DNA of 64,000 bases. Source: an uncultured Nocardioides sp. (GTDB lineage Bacteria; Actinomycetota; Actinomycetes; Propionibacteriales; Nocardioidaceae). Both the position numbers and the translations under genes were made by a program. A model generated the notes under the pieces. The model saw nothing but the letters and a program-made list of their open reading frames with translations. It was not told the DNA's origin and ran no database searches. Positions 55,447-64,000 of this stretch are shown here, piece by piece. Positions within the stretch are counted from its first letter, which is position 1; each line of letters starts with the position of its first letter. The DNA lies in assembly GCF_947489365.1 (NCBI RefSeq), contig NZ_CANLDB010000001.1, positions 124,001-188,000 on the forward strand. The letters run 5' to 3'.

Positions 55447-56271
55447 TCAGGCGACGACCGCCGAGCCGGTGCGACGGGTCCGGCCGGCGCGGGCGCCACC
55501 CAGGCGGACCCGGACCGCCGCCGCGGCGAGGACCAGGGCGGCGACGACCGCGGCGGCCGCCACCAGGACGCTGTCGGGGGAGTCGGTCACGCGGCCGTAC
55601 GCCAGCCAGCCGAGGCCCCAGATGGTCGCCCCGGCGACGGTGACGCGACCGCCGAGACGCTGGGCGAGGACCACGCCGCCGGCCGTGACGGCGACCAGGA
55701 CGAGCAGCGAGACGACGTACCCGACGACGCTCGTGGCGCCCATGCCGGTGCCGACGAGGGCGGCGGTGACGTTGGCGCCGGTCGCGACGGCGACCCAGCC
55801 GAGGTAGAGCCCGAAGGTGCCGTCGACAGCGACGGTGTCGACCACGCCGTCCCCACGGGTGACGGTGAGGCGGCGCACGATCTCGACCAGCGTGGCGAGC
55901 AGGGCGAGGATCACGACCACGCTGCCCCAGATCCACCCCTGCTGGACGACGAGCAGCCAGGCCGCGTTGAGGACCATGGAGGCCGCGGCGAGCCAGCCGA
56001 TGCTGCGCTGGCGCGCGGAGGTCGCCTGGCCGGGCAGCCACTGCCAGATCGTGTACGCCGCGAGGCCGGCGTAGACGACCGACCAGATGGAGAAGGCCGG
56101 CCCAGCGGGCGCGACGAGGGTGGAGTCCGCGGACAGGGCGCCACCGGACACGGCGGAGACCTCCGTGCCGAGCACCCCCACCCCGACGAGGGTGCCGAGG
56201 ACGCACGCGACCTCGGCGACGGTGACGGTGACCTGGCGGGCCCGGTCCGTGCCGGTGGGAGAGGTGCTCAT
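55447..56271 (-). CDS. TspO/MBR-like tryptophan-rich membrane protein
   Basis: FSIWSVVYAGLAAYTIWQWLP...NAAWLLVVQQGWIWGSVVVILALLATLVEIV...DGTFGLYLGWVAVATGANVTAALV. Confidence 0.78.
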   Translation of the reverse strand: MSTSPTGTDRARQVTVTVAEVACVLGTLVGVGVLGTEVSAVSGGALSADSTLVAPAGPAFSIWSVVYAGLAAYTIWQWLPGQATSARQRSIGWLAAASMVLNAAWLLVVQQGWIWGSVVVILALLATLVEIVRRLTVTRGDGVVDTVAVDGTFGLYLGWVAVATGANVTAALVGTGMGATSVVGYVVSLLVLVAVTAGGVVLAQRLGGRVTVAGATIWGLGWLAYGRVTDSPDSVLVAAAAVVAALVLAAAAVRVRLGGARAGRTRRTGSAVVA

Positions 56272-56332
56272 GCACCTAGTGTTTCACGAACTTAAGGACT
56301 TTCCCATTCCTTGAGGATGAGATCCTGCTCGC

Positions 56333-57568
56333 ATGGGCGACCACCCCGCGGCCGCGACGGCACTGGAGGCACTCGACTGGGTGGTGGCCCAGGAGCGGCC
56401 GCTGGCGGACGGCGTCGGGTGGCCCGGGGTCCCGGACGACCCCGCCCTGCCCCCGGACCTCTACTCGGGCGCCGCGGGCGTCGTGCTCGCCCTGCTCGAG
56501 GCGGACGCCCACGACGGCGACCCGCGGTGGGCGGAGGCCGCCGCGGCCGGCGCGCGGGGTCTCGCCGCCGTGGCGCCGTCCGTGACCGACGCCTCGCTCT
56601 ACTTCGGGGCCACCGGGCTCGCCGTCGCCCTCGACGCGGTGGGCCGGCGACTGGACGACCCCGTCGCCCGTGCCGCCGCGCGCGAGTGCCTGGACCGCGT
56701 CCGTGCGGCCTTCGACGGGGAGCGCTGGGGCGACGCCTTCGACCTCATGGGCGGCAACGCCGGGATCGCGCTCGGCGCGCTCGCGCTGGGAGACACCGAC
56801 CTCGCGCTCACCGCCGTCGAGCCGTACCTGCGCACGGCCGAGACGACGCCGTACGGGGTGACCTGGGAGAACCGTCGCGGCCAGCCGTCGCGGCGCCACC
56901 ACGTCTCGCACGGCACCCTCGGCATCGCCCAGGGGATCGCGGTCACCGCGGCCGCGACCGGTCGGGACGACCTGCGCGAGCTCGCCCTGGCCGCCGTGGC
57001 CGACGTCGTGGCCCGCGACGAGTCAGGGGGCGGCGGGTTCCTCGTCCCGCACTCCGACCCCCAGCAGCTGCCGGACCGGATCGACCGGTTCAGCCACGGC
57101 TGGTGCCACGGGCCCGCCGGCGACGCGCAGGTGTTCCGGACCCTGGTCGCCCTGACCGGGGACGCCTCCTGGAGCGTCCTCGTCGACCGCTGCTGGACCA
57201 CCGTCCTCGGCTCGGGGATCCCGGAGCGCCGTCGGCCGGGGTTCTGGGACAACAACGGCCGCTGCTGCGGCACCGCCGGCGTGCTCGCCCTCGCTCTGGA
57301 CCGGGAGGTCGAGGCCGGCGACGGAACGGCGTTCGCCGAGGTCCTCGTCGACGACCTGCTGGCCCGCGCCACCCGGGACGCCGAGGGGGTCCGCTGGTCC
57401 AACGTCGAGCACCGCGCCGAGCGGCCGGTGCTGCCGCCGCGCCTCGGGTGGGCCATGGGCAACGCCGGGATCGCCCGGGAGCTGCTGCGCCACGGCCGGC
57501 TGGTCACCGGCCGAGACCCGGCGTACGCCGTGGCCACCCCGGGCCACCCCGGTACGGTCGCCGCATGA
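56333..57568 (+). CDS. LanC-like (lanthionine synthetase C-like) protein with CCG zinc motif
   Basis: Repeated GxxG barrel motifs LYSGAAGVVLAL, LYFGATGLAVAL, MGGNAGIALGAL, SHGTLGIAQGIA, GWCHGPAGDAQVF, NGRCCGTAGVLALAL, WAMGNAGIARELL. Confidence 0.85.
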   Translation: MGDHPAAATALEALDWVVAQERPLADGVGWPGVPDDPALPPDLYSGAAGVVLALLEADAHDGDPRWAEAAAAGARGLAAVAPSVTDASLYFGATGLAVALDAVGRRLDDPVARAAARECLDRVRAAFDGERWGDAFDLMGGNAGIALGALALGDTDLALTAVEPYLRTAETTPYGVTWENRRGQPSRRHHVSHGTLGIAQGIAVTAAATGRDDLRELALAAVADVVARDESGGGGFLVPHSDPQQLPDRIDRFSHGWCHGPAGDAQVFRTLVALTGDASWSVLVDRCWTTVLGSGIPERRRPGFWDNNGRCCGTAGVLALALDREVEAGDGTAFAEVLVDDLLARATRDAEGVRWSNVEHRAERPVLPPRLGWAMGNAGIARELLRHGRLVTGRDPAYAVATPGHPGTVAA

Positions 57569-58524
57569 GGCTGCCCCCCGCCCTGTCCCGCGGTGTCGAC
57601 ACCGTCCTCGACCGCACGATCGTGCCCGGCTACACCAAGATCGGCCCGGCCGTCCGCCGCCGGCTCGGCACGTGGCCGAGCGACCCGATGCCGACCGCGC
57701 TCGACGGGCGCACCGCGCTGGTGACGGGCGCGTCGTCCGGGCTGGGCATCGCGGCCGCGGAGGGTCTCGCGAAGCTCGGCGCCCAGGTGCGCCTCGCGGT
57801 CCGCAACACCGACAAGGGCGAGCAGGCCGCCGAGGAGATCCGCCGCGCGGTGCCCGGCGCCGACCTGCGGATCGAGCGGTGCGACATCGGCGACCTCGAC
57901 GACGTCCGCCGCTTCGTCGAGGCGTACGACGGGGACGCGGTCGACGTCCTCGTCCACAACGCCGGCGTCATGCCGCCCGAGCGGACCGAGTCGCCGCAGG
58001 GCCACGAGCTCTCGATGGCCGTGCACGTGCTCGGGCCGGTGCTGATGAGCGAGCTGCTCGCGCCGCGGATGAGCGAGACGCGGGTGGTGTTCGTGACCTC
58101 GGGCGGGATGTACCCGCAGAAGCTCCGCGCCGACGACCCCGGCTACCTCGACGGCACCTACTCGCCGACCACGGCGTACGCCCGCTCCAAGCGCGCCCAG
58201 GTCGAGCTGCTCCCGGTGCTCGCGCAGCGGTGGCAGGCGCAGCGGACGATGGTCGCCGCCATGCACCCTGGCTGGGCCGCGACGCCCGGCGTCACGGAGT
58301 CGCTGCCGACGTTCGACAAGGTCCTCGGGCCGGTGCTGCGCAGCCCTGAGAGCGGCATCGAGACCGCGGTGTGGCTGGCCGCCTCGACGCCCGTGCCGGA
58401 GTCCGGGTTGCTGTGGCACGACCGCCGCCCCCGCCCGACCAGCCTCCTGCCCTCGACCCGCCCCACGACCGCGCAGCGCCAGCTGCTCTGGGACTTCGTG
58501 AAGCGCGCCACCCAGCTGCCGTAG
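57565..58524 (+). CDS. Short-chain dehydrogenase/reductase
   Basis: TALVTGASSGLGIAAAEGLAKLGAQVRLAVRN...LVHNAGVMPPERTES...YARSKRAQ; ATGA overlap with LanC-like stop. Confidence 0.92.
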   Translation: MRLPPALSRGVDTVLDRTIVPGYTKIGPAVRRRLGTWPSDPMPTALDGRTALVTGASSGLGIAAAEGLAKLGAQVRLAVRNTDKGEQAAEEIRRAVPGADLRIERCDIGDLDDVRRFVEAYDGDAVDVLVHNAGVMPPERTESPQGHELSMAVHVLGPVLMSELLAPRMSETRVVFVTSGGMYPQKLRADDPGYLDGTYSPTTAYARSKRAQVELLPVLAQRWQAQRTMVAAMHPGWAATPGVTESLPTFDKVLGPVLRSPESGIETAVWLAASTPVPESGLLWHDRRPRPTSLLPSTRPTTAQRQLLWDFVKRATQLP

Positions 58525-58529
58525 GGCCG

Positions 58530-58637
58530 AGACCCGGTGGTCGAGGTGTGAGGCGCGCCAGCGCCGAGCCTCGAGACCCGGTGAGAGGCGGAGGGTCCCT
58601 CACCGGGTTTCGAGGCTCGCTCCGCTCGCACCTCAAC
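58530..58637. repeat. Intergenic palindromic repeat
   Basis: GAGACCCGGTG...CACCGGGTTTC plus GAGGTGTGAGGCGCGCCAGCGCCGAGCCTCGAGACC...GAGGCTCGCTCCGCTCGCACCTC inverted arms. Confidence 0.75.
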
Positions 58638-59064
58638 CGGCGGCGGCGTCGAGGGCCTCGAACCAGCGTCCGTCCCGCATCGCGAGGCGGTCGGCGTGGG
58701 TGAAGATCGACACGATGTTGCTGATCGCGCCGTTCGCGCGACCGTGGTCGAGCGCCGTCAGGAACTCCTCGACCTCGTCGGCGGGTGCGAGCAGGATCGT
58801 GTCGAGGTACGTCGCCAGCTCGTCGGCGTCCAGCTCGGTGTCGCGGAGCTGGTAGGGGCTGTGCAGCGCGGCGTGGAGGAGCCAGTAGCGGGTGGCGTCG
58901 TCCCGCAGCACCGGGACGTGGCGCTCGGCGACCGGCAGTGCGACGGACCGGTCCATGTGGCCGCTGGCCACCATCATCGTCAGCAGCAGGTGCCCGTCCC
59001 GCCGGACGACGCGCGGCGCCCACGAGCCGCGTTCGGGCACGAGCAGCTCGTCGTTCAGATCCAT
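58633..59064 (-). CDS. Hypothetical protein
   Basis: 143 aa; [73 protein letters not shown]... Confidence 0.65.
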   Translation of the reverse strand: MDLNDELLVPERGSWAPRVVRRDGHLLLTMMVASGHMDRSVALPVAERHVPVLRDDATRYWLLHAALHSPYQLRDTELDADELATYLDTILLAPADEVEEFLTALDHGRANGAISNIVSIFTHADRLAMRDGRWFEALDAAAG

Positions 59065-60755
59065 CGCGAGAACCAGATGCGGTCGAGCCACTCGCCGTTC
59101 GTGAGCAGGCCGTCGGTCCAGATCGGCCAGAACCAGGCGAAGTTCACCAGCACGAGCAGCACGAACGAGCCCGCCACCACCACCCCCGCCGTACGACGCG
59201 GGGAGTGGCCGCGCCCCGGACCGATCAGCGCCCCCATGACCATGGTCAGCGCGAGCACGGTGAACGGCAGCATGGCGATCGCGTAGAAGAGGAAGATCGG
59301 CCGGTCCGCGTTGGCGAGCCACGGCAGCCACGTCGACAGGGCGCCGAGGACCGGCAGGCCGTAGCGCCAGTCGCGCCGCCCCACCCAGAGCGCCGCCGAG
59401 GCGAGCAGCGCGACAGCGCCGCCCCACCACAGCACCGGGGTGCCGAGGATCAGGACCTGGCGCAGGCAGTCGCTGTCCGCGGCGGCCTCGCAGCCCTGCT
59501 CGCCGGGCTTGATGTCGAGCTGCGCGTCGACCCCAACCGGACGGCCCAGCAGCGGCCAGCCCCACGGGCTCGACTCGTAGGTGTGGTCGGAGCAGTCGAG
59601 GTACTGGGTGTGGAAGACGTACATGTCGCGGTGGTAGCTCGCCAGCGACCGCAGCGACTGGGTGACCTCGCCGAGTCCGGAGGCGTCCGGCTCGGTCGCG
59701 GTCGCCCAGCGGGCGTCGGGGTCGGTCGCCGGGTCGGAGTCGCAGTCGGCGGCGGGGGCGACGTACTGGGTGTACTGGGTGCTGGACAGCGACTCCTCGT
59801 ACTCCGCGGCGTTGACGAGCCACCCGGTCCAGCTGGCGACGTACACGACGAGGGCGACGAGGACGAGGTAGGCGAACGCGGGGACGCCGTCCACGAGGGC
59901 CGAGCGCAGCGCCGCCCACCGCACGCCCAGGCCGCGGCGGAGCGAGGCGCCCCACAGCCACACCAGGACGCCGAGGAGCGCCATCGGGTAGAGCGCGGTC
60001 CACTTCGTGCCGGCCGCGAGCCCGAAGGCGACGCCGGCGGCGAGCAGCCACGGCCGCCACAGCAGCGCCCGCACCGGCCCCCACCCGGAGGCGACCGGGA
60101 CGTCAAGCCCGCGGCGCTCCAGCCGGGTGCGGACGGCGTCGCGGTCGGCGACGACGCACGCGACGGCCACCAGCAGGAAGAGCGCCAGGAAGATGTCGAG
60201 CAGCCCCAGCCGGGACAGCACGAGCTGCATCCCGTCGAGGCACAGCAGGAGGCCGGCGACGCAGCCGAGCAGGGTCGAGCCGGTCATCCGGCGCGCGAGC
60301 CGGCACATCACGAGCACCATCAGCGAGCCGGCGACGACGGCGGAGATCCGCCAGCCGAAGGGGTCCATCCCGAACGCCCACTCGCCCCCCGCGATCAGCC
60401 ACTTGCCGACCTCGGGGTGCACGATCATCGACGGGCCGTCGGTCCAGACGTCGTCGACCCGGCCGTCGAGGATGAGCTGGTCGGCGTTCTCCTTGTGGTC
60501 GCGGACGTAGCCGAAGTTCAGCAGCGACCAGGCGTCCTTGGCGTAGTACGTCTCGTCGAACGCGAAGTCGTCCGGACGGCCCAGGTGGTAGAGGCGCAGC
60601 AGCAGGGCGAGCGCCGTCACCGCCAGGGCGGCACCCCAGTCGGCGAGGCGCTGGCGGCCGGTGCGGGCGGCGAGCAGCGCGCGACGTCCGCGGGGGGCCC
60701 GCGGACGGGCCGGCGGCGCCGGGGTGGGGGCCTCCGGCGTGAGGGTGCTCGTCAC
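59055..60755 (-). CDS. Dolichyl-phosphate-mannose-type protein O-mannosyltransferase (PMT family)
   Basis: [32 protein letters not shown]...[52 protein letters not shown]. Confidence 0.95.
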   Translation of the reverse strand: MTSTLTPEAPTPAPPARPRAPRGRRALLAARTGRQRLADWGAALAVTALALLLRLYHLGRPDDFAFDETYYAKDAWSLLNFGYVRDHKENADQLILDGRVDDVWTDGPSMIVHPEVGKWLIAGGEWAFGMDPFGWRISAVVAGSLMVLVMCRLARRMTGSTLLGCVAGLLLCLDGMQLVLSRLGLLDIFLALFLLVAVACVVADRDAVRTRLERRGLDVPVASGWGPVRALLWRPWLLAAGVAFGLAAGTKWTALYPMALLGVLVWLWGASLRRGLGVRWAALRSALVDGVPAFAYLVLVALVVYVASWTGWLVNAAEYEESLSSTQYTQYVAPAADCDSDPATDPDARWATATEPDASGLGEVTQSLRSLASYHRDMYVFHTQYLDCSDHTYESSPWGWPLLGRPVGVDAQLDIKPGEQGCEAAADSDCLRQVLILGTPVLWWGGAVALLASAALWVGRRDWRYGLPVLGALSTWLPWLANADRPIFLFYAIAMLPFTVLALTMVMGALIGPGRGHSPRRTAGVVVAGSFVLLVLVNFAWFWPIWTDGLLTNGEWLDRIWFSRWI

Positions 60756-60808
60756 GAGGGCGAGGGTACGGCGGGGCCCGTCGCGCCGGGTGCTGGGAGG
60801 ATCAGCCC

Positions 60809-61654
60809 ATGAGCGGTGTCCTGGTCCTGGCCGCCACCCCGATCGGGCAGGTCGGCGACGCCCCGCCCCGGCTGGCGGCCGAGCTGGCGGGCGCCGACGT
60901 CGTCGCCGCCGAGGACACCCGCCGCCTGAAGCGGCTGCTGACCGACCTCGGCGTGGAGACCACCGGCCGCGTGACGTCGTACTTCGAGGGCAACGAGGCC
61001 GCCCGCACCCCGGTGCTGCTGGAGGAGCTCGTCGGCGGCGCCCGGGTGCTGCTCGTGACCGACGCGGGCATGCCGAGCGTCTCCGACCCCGGCTACCGCC
61101 TGGTCGCCGCGGCCGTGGAGGCCGGCATCCGGGTCACCGCCGTCCCCGGGCCGTCGGCGGTGCTGACCGCGCTCGCGGTCTCGGGGCTGCCGGTGGACCG
61201 GTTCTGCTTCGAGGGCTTCCTGCCGCGGAAGGCGGGGGAGCGGGCCACCCGCCTCGCGGGACTGGCCGCGGAGGAGCGGACGATGGTCTTCTTCGAGGCC
61301 CCCCACCGCACCGCCACGACGCTCGCCGCGATGGCCGACGCGTTCGGCGCCGACCGCCCCGGCGCGGTGTGCCGGGAGCTGACGAAGACCTACGAGGAGG
61401 TCCGCCGGGGCGGCGTCGCCGAGCTCGCGGCGTGGGCGGAGGGCGGCGTCCGCGGCGAGGTCACCCTCGTCGTCGCCGGCGCCACCCCGCCCGGCCCCGC
61501 CGACATCGCCGACGACGCCGACGCACTGCGCGCCGCGGTGGGCGAGCAGGAGGCCGCCGGGATGTCCCGCAAGGACGCGATCAAGGCCGTCGCGGCCGCC
61601 ACCGGCGTCGGGCGACGGGACCTGTACGACCTGGTGCACCGCTCCGACGACTGA
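60809..61654 (+). CDS. rsmI: 16S rRNA (cytidine1402-2'-O)-methyltransferase
   Basis: [45 protein letters not shown]...[46 protein letters not shown]. Confidence 0.96.
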   Translation: MSGVLVLAATPIGQVGDAPPRLAAELAGADVVAAEDTRRLKRLLTDLGVETTGRVTSYFEGNEAARTPVLLEELVGGARVLLVTDAGMPSVSDPGYRLVAAAVEAGIRVTAVPGPSAVLTALAVSGLPVDRFCFEGFLPRKAGERATRLAGLAAEERTMVFFEAPHRTATTLAAMADAFGADRPGAVCRELTKTYEEVRRGGVAELAAWAEGGVRGEVTLVVAGATPPGPADIADDADALRAAVGEQEAAGMSRKDAIKAVAAATGVGRRDLYDLVHRSDD

Positions 61655-61656
61655 AC

Positions 61657-61695
61657 GCGGAGGATCCCAGCGCCCCAGACGCTGGGATCCTCCGC
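61657..61695. terminator. Hairpin between convergent genes
   Basis: 16-bp perfect stem GCGGAGGATCCCAGCG / CGCTGGGATCCTCCGC, 7-nt loop. Confidence 0.8.
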
Positions 61696-61697
61696 CC

Positions 61698-62801
61698 TCA
61701 CTGCACGGTGGTGGTGTCGTAGGAGTAGATCCCGTCGCCCATCGTGAGGTCGGTGTACGACGGCGCCACGTCCTCGGCGACCGTCTCGCAGGTTCCACGG
61801 GGGACGAAGCACGTGACGACGTCGACCGGCTCGTCCCCCACGGGATCGACAGCGAGCGCCTCGAGGGTGCGATCGCTGAGCCAGCGGAGAGGTGCCAACG
61901 ATTCATCCTCGTCCAGTCGCAACACGCGGACACCGGTCTCGACCTCGAAGACCTCGAAGTCCTGACGTGGCTGGGTCACGACATAAGTGGCGTCGGGGGA
62001 GAGGATCGCGCCGTCTCGACCGGGCACGGTGCGCGTGGGGCCCTCCACAAGAGGCATGACTTCCACCGACTCTTTGGAGGCCGAGATGGCGGTGCGCCCG
62101 GCGGAGACGTCGAGCGCAGCCTGGCGGCCGTAGGAGAGGCCCGCCACCTGTGGGCTGCCCGGGACCGAGAGGTCGGAGGCCACGTTCTCATTCGCGATCG
62201 GGTTGTAGGTCCACAACCGGCCTTCGTCCAGGGCGATGAGTTGGGGCAGCTCGGCACCAGTGCTCCGGGGAGCTTCTTCGTACCGGGTCGTCCCTGCTAC
62301 CTTGCCCGCCGCCGTGTCGTAACCGAAGAACTCCTCCTCGTCCCGGTCGAGCCACGCGACGTAGCGACCGTCCGTGACCAGCGCGACCGCCGCCGGGTCG
62401 GTCGAGGAGCCGATGCGCTCGGTGTCCCCGGTCGGGTCGGTGAGTCGGACGTCGTACGCGGCGTCGATCCAGACGATCCCCGCGTCGGTGAGGACGTACG
62501 CGCCCGGCTGCTCGCCCAGATCGACCTCGAGGTCGCCCACGTGCACCAGCCCGTCGACGGCCCATGACGGCGCGGAGGGGTCGAAGGCCTCCGAGGCGAC
62601 CTGGGTGCGGTCCTGGCCGAGGCCACCCAGCGCGATCGGTGTGACCACCGCGAGCACAGCGACCACGGCCGCCACGGCGACCACCCCGGCGACGCGGCGG
62701 CGCCGTACCCGACGGTCACCGGCGGCGACGAGCGCGTCGACGTCCTCCCAGGGCGTGGCGCGTCCCCGCTCCTCGAGCGTCTCCCGCAGCACGTCGGTCA
62801 T
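61698..62801 (-). CDS. Membrane-anchored hypothetical protein, extracellular beta-propeller-like; co-operonic with SigE-family sigma
   Basis: MTDVLRETLEERGRATPWEDVDALVAAGDRRVRRRRVAGVVAVAAVVAVLAVVTPIAL then about 310 aa soluble domain; start overlaps sigma stop by 4 nt. Confidence 0.8.
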   Translation of the reverse strand: MTDVLRETLEERGRATPWEDVDALVAAGDRRVRRRRVAGVVAVAAVVAVLAVVTPIALGGLGQDRTQVASEAFDPSAPSWAVDGLVHVGDLEVDLGEQPGAYVLTDAGIVWIDAAYDVRLTDPTGDTERIGSSTDPAAVALVTDGRYVAWLDRDEEEFFGYDTAAGKVAGTTRYEEAPRSTGAELPQLIALDEGRLWTYNPIANENVASDLSVPGSPQVAGLSYGRQAALDVSAGRTAISASKESVEVMPLVEGPTRTVPGRDGAILSPDATYVVTQPRQDFEVFEVETGVRVLRLDEDESLAPLRWLSDRTLEALAVDPVGDEPVDVVTCFVPRGTCETVAEDVAPSYTDLTMGDGIYSYDTTTVQ

Positions 62802-63358
62802 CGCACACCCGCCTGTCCGGCTCGTCGTCCCAGCTCGTCGACGAGGAGCGGGTGCTCCTCGCCCAGGTGATCGCGGAGGTTCGCGAGCGCAGCGCTGACC
62901 TGGCTCTTCACGGTCCCCGGCGCGCAGTCGAGCGCCGCCGCGGTCTGCGCGACGGTGAGGTCCTCGTAGTAGCGGAGCACCAACGCCGCCCGCTGCCGCG
63001 CGGGGAGCGCCTGCACCGCCGCCCACATCGCGTCGCGCTCGGCGAGGGTGTCGACCGCGGAGCCGCCGACACGCTCGGGCACCTCGTCGGTGGGCTGCTC
63101 GTGCCACGACCGGCGCCGCGACCACGACACGACGGTCGTGGCCATCACCCGGCGGGCGTACGCCTCTGCGTTGCGCGGGTCCCGCAGCCGGGGCCAGGCG
63201 ACGTACGTCGCGACCAGCGCCTCCTGCACCAGGTCGTCGGCGAGCGAGCGGCGCCCGACCAGCAGGTACGCCGTCCCGCGCAGCACCGCCGACCGGGCGC
63301 GCACGAACTCGGTGAACGCGTCCTTGTCGCGCCCGCCGCGCCGCAGCGTCAGCCCCAT
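62798..63358 (-). CDS. SigE-family ECF RNA polymerase sigma factor
   Basis: DAFTEFVRARSAVLRGTAYLLVGRRSLADDLVQEALVATYVAWPRL...LPARQRAALVLRYYEDLTVAQTAAALDCAPGTVKSQVSAALANLRDHLG. Confidence 0.95.
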   Translation of the reverse strand: MGLTLRRGGRDKDAFTEFVRARSAVLRGTAYLLVGRRSLADDLVQEALVATYVAWPRLRDPRNAEAYARRVMATTVVSWSRRRSWHEQPTDEVPERVGGSAVDTLAERDAMWAAVQALPARQRAALVLRYYEDLTVAQTAAALDCAPGTVKSQVSAALANLRDHLGEEHPLLVDELGRRAGQAGVR

Positions 63359-63390
63359 GTCGACCCCTTCCGTCCCCCGATCACACCACT

Positions 63391-63420
63391 CAGGCGCATC
63401 GGGGGACGGAAAGGTTCGGT
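63391..63420 (-). promoter_or_regulatory. Candidate ECF promoter of the intact sigma gene
   Basis: Minus strand ACCGAACCTTTCCGTCCCCCGATGCGCCTG; shares GAACCTT-N14-CGYC with the element at 63638-63668. Confidence 0.55.
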
Positions 63421-63429
63421 CAGCTGACC

Positions 63430-63588
63430 AACGTACGTCTTGACCAGCGTCTCCTGCACCAGATCCTCGGCGAGGCCGCGCCGCCCGACGAGCAGGTACG
63501 CCGCCCGGTGCAACGCCCGCGACCGCGCCTGCACGAACTCGGCGAACGCCGCGCTGTCGCGTCGTCGCCGCCCCCTCGGCAGCTCCAT
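63430..63588 (-). pseudogene. Truncated paralogue of the SigE-family sigma factor
   Basis: MELPRGRRRRDSAAFAEFVQARSRALHRAAYLLVGRRGLAEDLVQETLVKTYV matches the downstream intact sigma N-terminus, then diverges at TYV|GQLTE. Confidence 0.8.
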
Positions 63589-63637
63589 CCGCCCCTCCTC
63601 GATCCACGGCGGCCCCGGCGGGTCGCGCTCATCAGAT

Positions 63638-63668
63638 CAGGACGCACGGACACCCGGGAAGGTTCGGT
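63638..63668 (-). promoter_or_regulatory. Candidate ECF promoter of the truncated sigma gene
   Basis: Minus strand ACCGAACCTTCCCGGGTGTCCGTGCGTCCTG; same GAACCTT-N14-CGYC layout. Confidence 0.5.
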
Positions 63669-63691
63669 GGCCCGCGGCCTAGGGTCAGCCC

Positions 63692-64000
63692 ATGAGCCGG
63701 GTACGCGCCTTCGCCCACGACGACCTGCGGTTCGACGTCGCCGACGAGGGACCCGAGGACGGGGACGTCGTGGTGCTGCTCCACGGCTTCCCGCAGCGGT
63801 ACACCTCGTGGCGCGACGTCGTCCCGCGGCTGCACGCGGCCGGCTACCGCACCCTCGCCCCGGACCTGCGTGGCTACTCGCCGGGTGCCCGGCCGAAGGG
63901 TCGCCGGGCCTACTCCCTCGACAAGCAGGTCGGCGACGTGAAGGCGCTCGTCGACGCCGTCGGCGGACCCGTCCACGTCGTCGGCCACGACTGGGGCGGC
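63692..64000 (+). CDS. Alpha/beta hydrolase (truncated by window edge)
   Basis: VVLLHGFPQRYTSWRDVVPRLHAAGYRTLAPDLRGYSPGARP...VHVVGHDWGG. Confidence 0.93.
   Translation, partial: MSRVRAFAHDDLRFDVADEGPEDGDVVVLLHGFPQRYTSWRDVVPRLHAAGYRTLAPDLRGYSPGARPKGRRAYSLDKQVGDVKALVDAVGGPVHVVGHDWGG

Overview
This 64 kb window is high-GC actinobacterial chromosome. Gene content resembles Nocardioides or a related Propionibacteriales genus, but that taxonomy is inferred from recognisable protein families, not from a search. I support about 57 coding regions, 2 tRNAs (Arg-CCT, Ala-CGC), several strong intergenic hairpins, one 116-bp tandem palindromic repeat block, and two decayed loci. I see no transposase, integrase, phage module or CRISPR array. 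Most content is core or housekeeping: MscL, 5-FTHF cyclo-ligase, UGPase, moeA-moaC-mog, SepX/GlpR, FbiC, F420-dependent G6PDH and other F420-type oxidoreductases, two-component systems, WhiB7, AfsR/SARP, ECF sigma factors, PBP, Dps, protein mannosyltransferase and RsmI. The most interesting points are: (1) an orphan LanC-like cyclase with a Cys-Cys-Gly (not Cys-His-Gly) zinc motif, overlapping by 4 nt with an SDR oxidoreductase; (2) a tightly overlapping HMG-CoA-lyase / CaiB CoA-transferase / AceE-type E1 operon without E2 or E3; (3) a predicted HTH plus multi-TM fusion protein; (4) a eukaryotic-type UGPase beside the molybdenum-cofactor genes; (5) a truncated SigE-family sigma gene next to an intact paralogue, each with a near-identical upstream ECF-type promoter candidate; (6) a deletion scar joining truncated regulator and MFS genes; (7) a probable ATT start codon in a GNAT gene; (8) in-frame 12-bp tandem repeats in two regulators. 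All functional calls come from reading the translations; no database search was run.
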